Made by a program: the position numbers and the translations under genes. 64,000 nt of DNA from positions 1-64,000 of the forward strand of contig JARKIF010000027.1 of the NCBI GenBank assembly GCA_029378245.1. The letters run 5' to 3'. How positions within the stretch are numbered: position 1 is the first letter of the stretch; the number at the start of each line of letters is the position of its first letter. Below, in pieces: positions 11,590-22,530 of the stretch. Origin of the DNA: Roridomyces roridus. Taxonomy: Eukaryota > Basidiomycota > Agaricomycetes > Agaricales > Mycenaceae. Under the pieces are notes generated by a model, which saw only the letters and a list, made by a program, of their open reading frames with translations, was not told where the DNA came from and made no database searches.

Positions 11590-12939
11590 TCAAACACACC
11601 CACTGTGTTTACCCCCAAAATAACGGGGAGCTCGGTAGATGGCGCATAGAAGTTGACATTGGCATATTACTTTACTCGGACAGAAGCAGATTCGGACCAA
11701 AATCATACCACCGTAACACCTGAATATCCACCCCATCCGCCACAGTGCGCGCAATGCCGCCAGCGTCTCTTCCGAAGCTTCATTTGTCAAGCTATTGATG
11801 CGGATGCTTCGCAGCTTGTGGCGACGCGCCGACACCGCACGGACAAGCATTTTCCATATGGAATCGGAGGGTATATCCGCATTGACGAGGCTCAGACTCA
11901 CGAGGTGTGGCACCATTGAGGGATCCTCGGCGAGGATGGTGAAAAGCTCTGTCTCGCTGTTTCTCGATGGGAACTCAAGTTCCAAATGGGTGAGAGTGGG
12001 CATCAGCTGCAAAATAGGCTGCGATCGTGGGTTCATACCACGAGGGGAGGTTCGTATGTTGGCGCGAAAGCGTCGGAGGGGTGGTGATAGACGCTGTAAG
12101 AAGGGAACAGCGTCCTGGCTGGCCCCAGGTAACGAGAGGTTTTGTAGCCGTGGGGTAGAGAACCACCGTAGAATATCGGTGTGCCACTCCAAAGCGGCGG
12201 CATTGGAGAGCTCCAACCGCCGTAGATTTGGGAGAACTAGCTCCGTCACGAACGGGGAGGGAATGTCGTGGAATGACATATTGCTCGCTTCGAATTCCAC
12301 AAGGTGAGGGGCGAGGCTCAGCAGTCTGTGGATCGGGCGCCAAGAGCAACCGAGCTCCTCGTGGCCACCAATGATCAGTGTCCGAAGGAAGGGTAGAGGA
12401 TGCTGGGGACCAGAATCACCCAGAGGCCGGTACTCGAAGTCCTCGTGGCCATGGGCGTCGACGTTCGCGAAATCGATGTCCAATGATTTGAGCTGCCCCG
12501 AATACTGCCATATGAGCTCGGCCACCTGCTGATTGGTCTCTCTCATGAGACCCATCAAGCATACGTCCAAGAGATGGCCACGAGCGCGTTCGAGCCAGTT
12601 CCCGACGGTGGTTTCGAGACCTTGGGCAGCTTCTGACAGGTCGATGTAGATTGCGGCCCATAAGGCGGGGATTGACACCGCAATGTCGGACCATCCATGG
12701 CAAATAGTCAGGAATAAGGTGGGGATGTGGTGCCTTCCGAGACTGGAGCGAGTGGGGACGCAGTGAAGAAAGATCTCAGATGAGATTTCGACGGGTATTC
12801 TCGCTAGTGGGTCGCGGAGAGCGTTGAGCTGGCGCTGGGCATGGCTTTTACTGCGCTCGAGCTCGCTCAGAACTTCCTTGTGCCGCTCGATTTCCGTGGA
12901 GAAACCCTCGATACGCGCTTCGAGCTCGGAGATGGACAT
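11590..12939 (-). CDS. F-box protein, MSISELEARI type (F-box 2)
   Basis: A continuous 449-residue ORF starts with ATG at 12939. Residues 3-42 are a coiled coil (ISELEARIEGFSTEIER...). The F-box at about 45-95 reads LARIPVEISSEIFLHCVP followed by CHGWSDIAVSIPALW. The C-terminal part has repeated leucine-rich segments (LVLPNLRRLELS, MPTLTHLELEFPS, PHLVSLSLVNADI). By family it is an SCF substrate receptor with an unknown target. It belongs to a different F-box subfamily from F-box 1. Its closest relative here is the transposon-split gene at 16821-19338. The last ~40 residues (GMILVRICFCPSK...) do not match that relative and may be read-through of a lost splice site. Confidence 0.8.
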   Translation of the reverse strand: MSISELEARIEGFSTEIERHKEVLSELERSKSHAQRQLNALRDPLARIPVEISSEIFLHCVPTRSSLGRHHIPTLFLTICHGWSDIAVSIPALWAAIYIDLSEAAQGLETTVGNWLERARGHLLDVCLMGLMRETNQQVAELIWQYSGQLKSLDIDFANVDAHGHEDFEYRPLGDSGPQHPLPFLRTLIIGGHEELGCSWRPIHRLLSLAPHLVEFEASNMSFHDIPSPFVTELVLPNLRRLELSNAAALEWHTDILRWFSTPRLQNLSLPGASQDAVPFLQRLSPPLRRFRANIRTSPRGMNPRSQPILQLMPTLTHLELEFPSRNSETELFTILAEDPSMVPHLVSLSLVNADIPSDSIWKMLVRAVSARRHKLRSIRINSLTNEASEETLAALRALWRMGWIFRCYGGMILVRICFCPSKVICQCQLLCAIYRAPRYFGGKHSGCV

Positions 12940-14082
12940 TGACTGCCAGTCAATGAGTTTTTTCTGTACCCTGGGTGAAAAACGAGCCTACCTCGTCGAT
13001 TTCTGATGAGGAAGGTGGAAAACAATACGAGAGTCACCTCGACCAAAACGGGATGGCCGTAAATGACAAGAGGAGTTTGATTGCTTGTCGATGTTTGTTC
13101 ACTCCTATTCCCAACTTGTTCCCAACTCTCATCTTGGAACCGATCCAGTCTCTTTTCCTGTCTCCATCCTACCTACCGCAAGGATTTCTGCCGGCGTGAG
13201 TCCAGTCCTCCATGCTTTGCTAAATCCGCTCATTGTCATTGAACGCAGGATTCATTGCCTCGCTTCTTGCCTTGAAATTGACTGCGGTCTATCTGATCCT
13301 CTACCTGGCCTGTTCACGGAACTTGTTACATACCAGAACTCACCCCCCATCCTGATGTCAAATTGCATCCATCATCGACGCTGTCGAGCAAACCGAATCG
13401 GAGCTGGACTGTCTTAGACTCTTGACAACTTGGACGCCCTCAGAAACCGCGCGTGCAGAGCTGGAAGACTTCATTGAATGCACACGGCCACCATGCCCCC
13501 CCCGGTCCGGCCCCAACGAAATCATAGCGGAGATCTTTGTTTCCACGGACATCAACTTGAAATCCTCGCCCTGGAGCGCAAACGCATCTACTTAACACAA
13601 CCCTACTCACAACTTGCGGACAAGATAGAGAGGTCTCCGTCAACACTATTTTTTCCTTACTTCTGAACATCAGTTTCTCAGAAGCTCGGCACAGGGTACG
13701 ATGTCCAATACCACACTGGGAACCGCCGCCACCAGAAGACCTTCCCTGCGGATTCGCCCAATAATCGGGCGCGTGCGCTGCAGTGATGTACCGTGTGCTC
13801 GTAATTTAATTCGCGTCGCTTGCAAGTTCACAGCCAAGATATGATCAAAGTATTCAGTCCCAGTTCAACATGCTGATGTCGAACGTTGAACGTGAACGCG
13901 CATGAATTTGGATGCTGAAACAATGTTGGCAGGACAGGATGACTTTTTCGGAGCTCAAGGTGGGCGCAGGATGTGAGGCACGGACTGTACAACTTTGCAT
14001 TCACTGAAGTTCCAACAATAATTCGTTGTATGATGGGACAATGTATTTTTCGCTGGATTCTGCGAACTAGCGAGTGAGTGCA
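12940..14082. other. Intergenic region holding one F-box relic
   Basis: Apart from the short F-box-like relic at 13350-13595, no gene is visible. The last 80 bp (around 14010-14060) resemble the 3' flank of F-box 1 at 5450-5510 (TTCATTGTA/TTCGTTGTA blocks), which marks the left end of the duplicated F-box/FunK1 block. Confidence 0.45.
13350..13595 (+). pseudogene. F-box protein N-terminal relic
   Basis: One frame reads a coiled-coil-like stretch (AVEQTESELDCLRLL, then RAELEDFIECTRPP) followed by GPNEIIAEIFVSTD, the start of an F-box. A second frame over the same bases gives LDALRNRA, the expected end of the coiled coil, so a one-base shift has occurred inside it. A stop follows at 13593 with no further homology. 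It is a short decayed fragment on the strand opposite to the neighbouring F-box genes. Confidence 0.4.
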
Positions 14083-15285
14083 TTAGCCCGCACCCCGGGA
14101 AGAATCTGGAGTGGCATACCGAATTTCGACGGGGCTGTTAACTGTAAATGCCACCCGTACACAAGTACTACTCCTACATTTTACCAGCCAATGCTTCCCC
14201 CCGCTTGAATTTTGAACTTTGATTGATGGTTGATTGAAAATCATCATTCCTGAATTCCGGATCACTGCGGCCTTCCTGATGATTTGTATGTGACCGCCCT
14301 CGAACTGCCCTTGTACTTTCAGCACATGTGTTGGAACATGCGTCGAGACATGCGAACGAGGCATGTCAAAACAACATGCGTCGGACTTTGCCCCCGGTGT
14401 GACGTCGGTGCTGGGGGATAGGAGCGAGAGCATCCACAGGGCGTCGGGTAACTGAGGGTATCGGAGGACAAGCGTGCGGAGTTGGGACCATGGAAGGCGG
14501 GGCTGACGCGGGAATGGTTCGTGGAAAGTATCCCAATCAAGATGAACCAAAGCGGGGAGCGAGCTGGTCAAATCGTGATTGACGATCGCGAGATCTGCGA
14601 CCGAAACTGGGAACAGGGTGTTTAGCCGCAGCCTCTTGAGTTGGGGGTAAACGACGCCATGATTCGCAAAACGTGCGAAATGGCGTTTTTCGCTAAGCTG
14701 TATTTCCTCCCATTGAGACGCCACTTCGAGGAAGACGCCCAGGACATCGACTTCATCGCTTAGAACGTCAATCACACCTGGGACACCGCCGTCATCGCTT
14801 TGGATGTCATGTTTTTGCGCCATCTGGATGGAAAGCGGGGCGAGACGTGTACGGTCCAATTGCATCTTCAGGAATCTGTCGATGTGCGGGGGATACTTCT
14901 CTGGGACAAAGAAGCGGCGCCACAGTCTAGGGCAAGAGAACGCGACAGCCCGCCAACGGCGACACACACGCGCGACAACCCAAGGGCCGTTTGTGAGTGG
15001 ATCGAAATGAGAATGATAGTCGACGCATCTGAGGAAGATCTCCGAGAGGAGCTCGTTGGGGAAGCAGCGCAACCCCACGACCGACGTGTGCCTTTGGATG
15101 AAGTCGTCCAGTTCAGCGCGTTGCGCGGTCAAGTTGGCGATTGCTGCCTGGACACGGGCAAGCTCGGTCTTTGCTTTCTGGATAGCATCCAGGATTGGGG
15201 CAGTTTGTAGCTCCGACGGTATGTCGTTGCTGGCGAGGAGCTCTGGAAGAGGGCTCACTGGCGGTTGACTTGCACCGCAGTTCAT
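14083..15285 (-). pseudogene. F-box 1 paralogue with replaced C-terminus
   Basis: ATG at 15285 starts MNCGASQPPVSPLPELLASN, nearly the same as F-box 1. Coiled coil, F-box (LRCFPNELLSEIFLRCVD, VARVCRRWRAVAFSCPRLW) and the first leucine-rich stretch are kept to about residue 295 (LSLLSPSTDV). At about 14400 similarity ends abruptly. The remaining ~100 codons (PGAKSDACCFDMPRSH...) come from unrelated sequence and end at 14083. The reading frame is open for 400 residues, so a protein could be made, but half of the substrate-binding region is missing. It stands head to head with FunK1 relic B, as F-box 1 does with relic A. Confidence 0.7.
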
Positions 15286-15566
15286 TGAGCAAGGATGATC
15301 GCAGTAGATCCTGGATAAAATTGTCACCGAGCGTCAAGACATGAGCTCTGCAGCTCACCGTGGATGCATTAGACTCGGAGGAAGGACCGCAGTGAGAGTC
15401 GGTCCCAAGATTGAATTGATCCGAAATCAGTGTTGACTAAAACCACTATCACCCATTCCGAGTCCTTCAGCAAGCCGGGACCTTCAAGGTGCGTATTCAA
15501 CTAGTCCGGATTTTTCTTCTTGGCAAATTTTCCCGGTATATCAAGGTCAGAAACTCTACCAAGATC

Positions 15567-16657
15567 GAGCTGGAGGACACTCTCCCATCCCCGGCTGGAC
15601 CTCGAAGCCATGTCACGTCTGGCATTGCTGAGGGCGTTCTCATTTTGCCCGGATGGAGTCTTCGTCTAGGTGACACCCTCTCGGCCCATACCAGTGGCGC
15701 CGAGCGCGCTACGTCGGTTGTTGCTGCCACCGTGCTTTCCAGTCCGGGCGAAGAACACAAAGGGAAAGACCTGGTCATTAAATGGAACTGGGCTCCCAGG
15801 GCACGGACGGCGGAGTCTGCCTGTGTTCTTGGTGCTCGCAGTCTTGCAGAGACGGAAAGCCCTCGTATGCTTAACCACCTACCCGACGTCTTCTATGCCG
15901 GAGATATGGAAAGCAACGCGGTTCTCGACATCTTCGGTGATATCGCAAGCAACAATTCTGAAGAGCGTGTCTTGCGTGTAACGGTCCAAGAACGTCTCGA
16001 GCCACTCAAAGATCCGGCCCTCACTGCAGACGAGCTCGAGAAGGCCTTCAGGGACATTTTCGAGTGTACCGTGACGCCATCCTGCTTCCGAATCCGCGTA
16101 ATTTCTGATTTTCCGTTAGGCCAACAATCTCATGTACCGTCGCATCGACGGGGAAATTCACGGCGTGCTGAACGACTTTGACTTGTCCCAGTTCCTCGAC
16201 GACAGCTGTGGGTCCACGTCGGATGAACGCACAGGAACGACGTCGTTCATGGCCCTCGACTTGCTTGATACAGAGCGGCCTCCGAAGCACCTCCCTCGCC
16301 ACGACCTGGAGTCCTTCATGTATGTGCTGGTGTTCCTTGTCTGTGACATTGCGGACGCACGGCTAAGGCGATGGGATGACCTTGAAATGGACCAAGCACA
16401 CAATTTCAAATTCAGAACCTTGTGCAAGGGATTTCCACCCCCTAGACATGGGTTCGGACGCTTCGCCAAATGGACCTTCCAACTGCGCAACTTATTCGCC
16501 CGCGCTGTCGATGCCCGCTTCGACGCCGAGACGATCATGTGGCTCAATCGGGGAGAGGAGGCTCACGAAAAAGTGCAGGAATTGCCGGAGGTGGACAACG
16601 AAACTTTGGGCGGCAGGGTGACCTTCGATACCTTCGCTGCCGCGCTATGTCAATTGT
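15567..16657 (+). pseudogene. FunK1 kinase relic B, catalytic loop deleted
   Basis: Exon 1 (VIKWNWAPRARTAESACV, NHLPDVFYAGDMESNAV, LTADELEKAFRDIFEC) ends at the usual phase-1 donor near 16069. After the acceptor AG at 16121, the paralogues read YRWLVEAAGILHRDISVNN. Here about 50 bp are gone and the sequence resumes at NNLMYRRIDGEIHGVLNDFD. The HRD catalytic motif is lost and the frame is shifted. The rest of exon 2 (HLPRHDLESFMYVLVFLVCD, VDNETLGGRVTFDTFAAAL) is intact from the ATG at 16132. No start codon precedes exon 1. The gene is a duplicate of relic A's locus that kept exon 2. Confidence 0.75.
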
Positions 16658-17317
16658 ACGGTATGTTTTCTTTCATCTTTCCTCGCAAGAACTTACTGAT
16701 GCAGCTCTCCGAGTCCACGCACTGTTTACGGATGCGAGTTTCCGGGAGCTCATTGAATGGCGGATTGGTTCTGTTCATTCTGTCATTCCAAGCGATATAG
16801 AGAATGCACGAAGATGTAATTTACGGTGAGAAGACTACATTCGGACCAAAACCAATTTGAATATCCAACCCATCTGCCAACAGTGCACGTAATGTCATCC
16901 ATGTCTCTTCCGACGCGTGAAACACTTCCCGAGTCCCTGTTATGCTGATGCTTCGCAGCTTTTCACGACGGACTGACAGCGCACTGAGCAGGATATTGCA
17001 CACAGATTCGTTGGGCGTATGGGTATTGGTTAGGGTCAGACTCTGGAGGTCTCGAACAACCGAAGGATTCTGTTCGAGGATGGTGAACAGTTCTGCCTGG
17101 AAACCTCTCGATCCGAAGTTGAATTCCAGATGGGTGAGAGTGGGCATCAGTTCTAAAACGGGCTGCAATTCCATGCCAATTGTACTACCCGGAGAGCTGT
17201 CGGCACAACGGAAGCGCCGGAGGGGTGCTGATCGCTGAAGGAAAGGGATAAAATCGTCGCTGGTGAAGCTTGCCGGAGGTAACACGAGGTTGTCGAGCCT
17301 CGGGGTTGAAAACCAAT

Positions 17318-18545
17318 CACTGCATTCCCGACCCCCCTCGGCAGACCTCTGCTGAGGTATGCCGAGGTCTGCCGAGGTGGGTCGAGGTCTGCCGGAGTTG
17401 GGTCGAGGTCCCTAAGCGAGGTCTGCCCAACCAAAGTTGGCCGAGGTGTGCCGAGGTCTCCCGAGGTGGGTCGAGGTCCCCTCTGCCCAATTCCCCTCAA
17501 GTCTGCCCCCCAGGCGGGCAGGGTCGGGCGTCGGGTTGGCGGTAATTATACACTGCCTGTCTATTTATGTAGCGTTGCCAGCGAGATGGTCAAAGCTTAA
17601 ACGATTAAAACTTGATGACCGTGTGAGTCACCGTTGACAATGGACGGCAATATTCCCTCTTTTTCTTCTCTCTTCCATCTCGCCCTGCGCTTCGCGCCTC
17701 GTTCACGCCTGCATGGCACAATATGCAAATCCCGTTCCTCACGGTGATCCGTGGGCCCCTTGGACCGTGGACTGGCTCGGGACAGGGCCGTCGTAAAGAA
17801 CTGCCGTGGTTTTGACAGTTTCAATTTGACACCGCGACATGTGGCATGATGTTTGTCATTGGTTTGTCGAGCAATAACGTACTACACCCAGCCAAGAGGG
17901 CAGTGAGATTCAGATCGGGCACACCATCAACAGCACGTGCCATCGACTGCCCCATTTGGGACTCGGCCACTTTCCATAGCATTTGGGTCGGGAAATGGTA
18001 CATGTAGGCACTGAATTGTAAAATACAACTTCCCAATCCATCTCTATGGATTGATTTTGACACTGAGGCCATGGAAAATATGAGATTTGTGGAATGAGCT
18101 CATCATGGGAAAATAGATGTCAATGCCCATCAAGACTTGGCCACTTCACTGCTGGCCTTCCTCTGAGCTACGGGAAAATGCCCAGTGCATAGAAAATTGC
18201 ATTGAGAGCTCTTTTTAACATGGTATATCTAGTATATGCACCCTGCATTCACAGAATCCTGTGAGGCTGGTCGAGTCCCAAATGGGGCAGTCGATGGCAC
18301 GTGCTGTTGATGGTGTGCCCGATCTGAATCTCACTGCCCTCTTGCACCCAGCCTCCACTGATCATGAGAGGGTGTGGCAGACCTACATAATACAAGCCCA
18401 CCCGATTGAGGCAGACCCGCGGGGACTGAGGCAGATCATGGCAGACCCGGGCAGACGTGCCCAAGTCGGGGCAGACTCTCCCCCAGTCTTGGTCTGCCGA
18501 GGCGCCTCGGCAGACCCTCTGCCGAGGAGGCATGGGAATGCAGTG
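17318..18545. mobile_element. Non-autonomous CACTA-like DNA transposon
   Basis: The ends are CACTGCATTCCC at 17318 and its exact reverse complement GGGAATGCAGTG ending at 18545. Less exact inverted similarity continues inward (CTCGGCAGA...). The flanks carry a 3-bp direct repeat AAT (17315-17317 and 18546-18548). CACTR termini and 2-3 bp target duplications are features of the CACTA (CMC/EnSpm) superfamily. Subterminal regions contain many copies of CCGAGGTCTGCC-like units in both orientations, also typical. No transposase ORF is present in 1.2 kb, so it must be mobilised in trans. It interrupts an F-box gene. Confidence 0.8.
17884..18352. repeat. Internal inverted repeat inside the CACTA-like element
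   Basis: About 85 bp at 17884-17968 recur in reverse complement at about 18264-18352. Both arms can be read as ESQMGQSMARAVDGVPDLNL on opposite strands. The arms are separated by about 300 bp of AT-rich sequence. The peptide is a by-product of the repeat and no gene is claimed. Confidence 0.65.
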
Positions 18546-19338
18546 AATGCAAAATGCGGCTGTGCCACTGCGTCCCGAAGTATCCGGAGCGGGATAATTC
18601 CAACCGCCGCAGCTTTGGTAGGACCAGGCGTTTCCCCAGTGAATCCACGTCTTCGAGCGATAATTCCCCCAATTCCAACTCCACAAGGTTAGGAGCGAAG
18701 CTCAGCAGTCTATGAATCGGGAGCCAGGAGCACTGCAGGTCGAATTGGCCGCGAATGAGCAGCGTGCGAAGGAAGGGCAGTGGCTTCTCGGGTCGAAAGT
18801 CACCCAGAAGCCGGTACACCGTCTTCCTGTAGTCAAATCGTGCCGCGTCGAGGTCGACATCCACGAAATCGATCTCCAACGATTTGAGCTGCTCCGAATG
18901 CTCCCAGATGAGTGAGGCCACCTGCTGATTGGTCTCTCCCATGAGTCCAATCAAGGAGACGTCCAAAGGATGACCTCGAGCGCGTTTGAGCCAATTGCTG
19001 ACGGTCGTTTCGAGATCCTGGGTGGCCTCCGAAAGATGAATGCTAATTCCTCCCCACAAGGCCGGGAGTGATAGTGCGATGTCTGACCATGCATGGCAAA
19101 TGGCCAGGAGAAAGGTGGGGAACTGCGGTATCCCAGGGCCGGGGTGACTGGGGAGGCAGTGAAGGAAAATCTCAGATGAGATTTCGACGGGTATTCTTGC
19201 CACCAGTGGGTCGCGGAGAGCGTTGAGCTGGCGCTGAGCATGGCTTTTGCTGCGCCGGAGATCATTCAAGACCTCCTTCTGCCGCTCGATTTCGGTGGAG
19301 AATCCCTCGATGCGTGCTTCGAGTTCGGAGATGGACAT

Positions 19339-19998
19339 GGTAAGTGACAAGAGGAGTTTGATTTGCTTGCTCCTGTTTATTCCGCCCCTATTTCCGACTC
19401 TCACAATGTGTTTCTTTTCTTCAATACAGACGCGGGCGTGAAAAGTACGTGTTAATATCAGCCACCCTCTTGGCGAGCCCGGTGGAAGGGCACAACGGGC
19501 AAAGAGGTGTCAAATGGGCAAGAAGATGGTAAGGTCGCAAACAGTGAACACCGACCCGGACAAAAATCGGGAGGGCCCATGCCCGCCCTCCATGGCCAAA
19601 TTAAGCGACGTATTTCATCGGAGGATCCAGATTGAATGATTGGATCCAGGTGTGCCCGGCCGGCGGAAGGTATCTCTCTCGTTCTTTCTTTTTCAACTTG
19701 ATTTTTCGGTCCTCCCCACGGACATACGACATGAGCAACGAGGGTCCATTGGCAAAAAAAAATTGTCAAATCTGTCTGCCTCGGAACAATTCCCTGACAT
19801 CCAATGTCTCCCGTTGTTCAACTAGTTGTCTGCGAACGATAGCGGGCACGGGCGGTTCCGAACGTGCGTAGGTAATAGGTAAGGTCGGAGAAGGTCTGGA
19901 AAGGAGACTGATGTTATCATTTTTTGGCCGTGGTCTAACCACCCAGTCGGGGCGAGGCGGGAGCGGATGATGTCGTGTTGACGATGCCGTAGTAGATC
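19339..19998. other. Intergenic region, no gene seen
   Basis: A stretch near 19510-19560 (GATGGTAAGGTCGCAAAC) resembles 23010-23045. Both lie upstream of minus-strand F-box genes, so this may be a shared promoter element. No coding sequence is recognised. Confidence 0.45.
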
Positions 19999-22377
19999 CT
20001 AGTCGGATGGAAGGCCGAGGCCAAGGGGAGGACTAGTACACATCAACGGCGTCCCTGGACAAGAAGGTAGAAACGAAACCCGTTTGCTCTCAGGAAAGCC
20101 CGATTCACGCATCATCTCCTTGAACTCCCACACCCGGGGCATCCTCGTCTTGAGAATCTCGTCCAAGTCCAGACTCGCAACGCGACCCAGAGTCTCCGCC
20201 GCCCTCGCCTGGGTCCGCTCCGTATTTGCTAAATCCAAACCAGGCCCAGGAGGAAGGCGACTCCTCCCAGTCCCCTTCCCCATCTCCGCATCCTGCCCAG
20301 TGATCCCACTCCCCACAGGAAACACATCCGCATCAACAACCTTTCCGCCACTCTGAATCTGATCCTCCTGAGGTAAGGTCGAGTTCACCGCAGAGCACAG
20401 GGAGCATATAGACTCGGTCGAAGTGGGCCCACAGTCCCTGTGACTCCATGACTTGCATGAGCGACATTTGACTGTAGGGCCCGACCCTGGTTCTAGCACA
20501 GTACAAAATAAGTGGATACATTGTACAGCAGCTCGATTCCGCGTACCTTCTTGTCCACAAACACAACGGAAAACCTCTCCCGAGTTCACGACTTCATGGC
20601 AAACAGAGCACACCTCATGGATAGTGGGCGTATCATGTGATACAACGGCGCTATCTGCTATTCGCGTCGCGAGAGTCACTTCCTCCCGAATGTATCCTGG
20701 GCAGCGGTGTATGCTTCCGCCGTCGCTCCGATTCAGTCGATTGACGGACGCGCGGCGCAGGTCAAGATCTCGAGCAATTTGGGTGGCAATACTAGCCAAT
20801 GACTGTGGGGCGTCCATCATCCGCCAGACGAATTCCCTCCGAGGCGGTACTGAGGGAGCCGTATCGCGAGCCGTTGCGGTGAATTCTTCTGTCTGTACAG
20901 TGGGTTGATCCCGCGACGTCACCACCGAGATTTTTAACATGTCTGGCGAGCGGGGAGAAGGGTCGTCGAAAACAGCAGGTGTCCGTTTGATGTCCTCATC
21001 TGTGCGGTCATGTAACTGACGGGTTATGTGGGCATTAGAAACAGGCATACCATGTAATAGACGATTGGCCGACCTCAAGACCTGAACGCGCAAGGTCAGC
21101 GCTGATCGAGCAAACCATTCTGGGTTGCAGTGACCTTTTGACACAATTCGTTAAACAAGGTCCAGACGCCGTGTGTATTGTCCTCTTCATGATGCGTAGC
21201 ATCAGTTGGCGGATTGATGCAAAGCAAGAATCGGTCGTTGATGTCGAGGAAGACATCAAAGCTCTGTGTCGGATTGAGACGAAGAAATATGAGCAGAATG
21301 GTGACAATATTAATACCTCTGGTCCTAGCGTAAGGGTGATGCCTTGCGCACTTAGATAATCTATTCCCGCCTTTTTGGAAGAAGGATGAGAATGGCCATG
21401 GGACGGATAGGTTTCTTACAGAAAGGCTGGAAATCTGGGGACCAGTGAGGTAGCGAGAATGGATACGATCGAGAACACGAACCATTTTGAATCCAAGCAG
21501 AATGCCCGTGTCAAGATCGTCCCTGAGGGCGATGGCGAGTGGGCCTGCCGCTTTCTTCCCTTGAGCTGGCACAATTAGTTGTGCAGCATGGCTTGCGAGG
21601 TGAGACCATTACCATCCTCATACGCAATGAAGTGGTGCATGGACGCCGGTGAGGAGGTACCTTCAATTCGTAGCACGTTGGGATGCCTGAGAAACGGTCA
21701 TCCTGTGAAATGCCGTGCTTGTTTTATCCTCACAATAGTCTTTCCGAGAGGTTCACAGTGGCCTCCCAATGCTTTCCAACTCGTTTCAGAGTGGAAAAGG
21801 GCGCGTGTAATATGACAAACCTTACGGGCATTCGTTCCTGCGGTAAAAACCTTCACGATGACTGCCCGACGCTGGATGTCGCCTACGTAAAGGAGATAGC
21901 CAGGTCCACGACCTATCTCGTCGGTGACTTTGAGGTCCTTATATCGGATGATCTGCTCCATTGTTGAAATAGTGATTCCTGCGTCCCGCGGGTCTTCACG
22001 AACCTCGGGCCCATCTTCCTCTCCAGGATTCTCTCCCCTCCTTTTCCGCGCAGGTTCTGCCCAGGGGTTTCAGTTCCAGCTCTCAGGAGGACCGAGACGG
22101 AATCACCTTCAGTATCAGTCGAGTCCTCTCTCCGCCGCCGTTTGTCTCCTAGAAGCGACTCCAGAAGCGCTAGCCATCGAGCCGAAAGCGTCGGTCCACG
22201 TTGGTGCTCTGTTAACGAGAGATTCTCACCTCCTATGTCCACTCGTTGACCCTCATGCTGGTATATATTCACGTGGACGTCGTTGATATCCCTTTGGGCA
22301 TTGTTGATATTCCCCTGCGCGCTGTTGTAAGTGCCTTCACCCAGAGTGAATCCACTGGCGTTCGAGATGAATGACAT
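19999..22377 (-). CDS. Pseudokinase-PHD family, copy C (intact, 588 aa)
   Basis: Thirteen exons keep one frame: 22377-22230, 22169-22107, 22056-22004, 21952-21821, 21771-21734, 21686-21613, 21565-21483, 21434-21420, 21370-21317, 21263-21135, 21081-21051, 20999-20547, 20492-19999. The N-terminal motif MSFISNASGFTLGEGTYNSA is followed by an extra repeat-like stretch (GNINNAQRDINDVHVNIYQ) absent from the other copies. The kinase fold has IGRGPGYLLYVG and VIVKVF. The HRD site reads TLTLGPE and the DFG site CINPP. The PHD-like finger is CSVC...CVC...KCRSC...WSHRDC...CSLC. The ~130-residue tail is low-complexity with no recognised domain. A catalytically dead signalling scaffold or decoy is my inference. 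It is probably transcribed from the block near 22452. Confidence 0.8.
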
Positions 22378-22451
22378 TGAGCTGGAGCAGGGTGGGTGTT
22401 TAGAGTAGGAGGCTGTATGTTTGCTGTCGACGACCTCGTGTTAGCTGCAAG

Positions 22452-22477
22452 TCTGTCAACTGAAAGCTGTTCCGCAC
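22452..22477 (-). promoter_or_regulatory. Shared 5' block of the pseudokinase family, copy C
   Basis: On the minus strand this reads AACAGCTTTCAGTTGACAG, about 90 bp upstream of the start codon of copy C. The same block lies upstream of copies G and H, and weaker forms upstream of D and J. Its function is unknown; conservation in place and orientation suggests a promoter element. Confidence 0.5.
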
Positions 22478-22530
22478 AGGCTGCCAATCCCACGACGCCA
22501 CCGACAGGATGAATCTTGAGACATAGAGTA

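Larger units (their letters stand above)
16821..19338 (-). pseudogene. F-box protein, MSISELEARI type, split by transposon (F-box 3)
   Basis: ATG at 19338 opens MSISELEARIEGFSTEIERQ. A coiled coil, an F-box (ARIPVEISSEIFLHCLP) and leucine-rich segments follow, down to TQWHSRILH near 18549. The second part, from WFSTPRLDNLVLPP to the stop at 16821, contains MPTLTHLEFNFGSRGF and REKLRSISITG. Both parts align in order with F-box 2 at 11590. Between them sits a 1228-bp element at 17318-18545, flanked by the 3-bp repeat AAT. Conceptual removal of the element and one AAT restores the open frame. Apart from this insertion I see no damage, so the insertion seems recent. Confidence 0.85.

Noticed and set aside
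18249..18692. ORFs on both strands inside the 17.3-18.5 kb region
   Set aside because: They arise from the inverted repeat in the CACTA-like element and run across its edge into the F-box gene.
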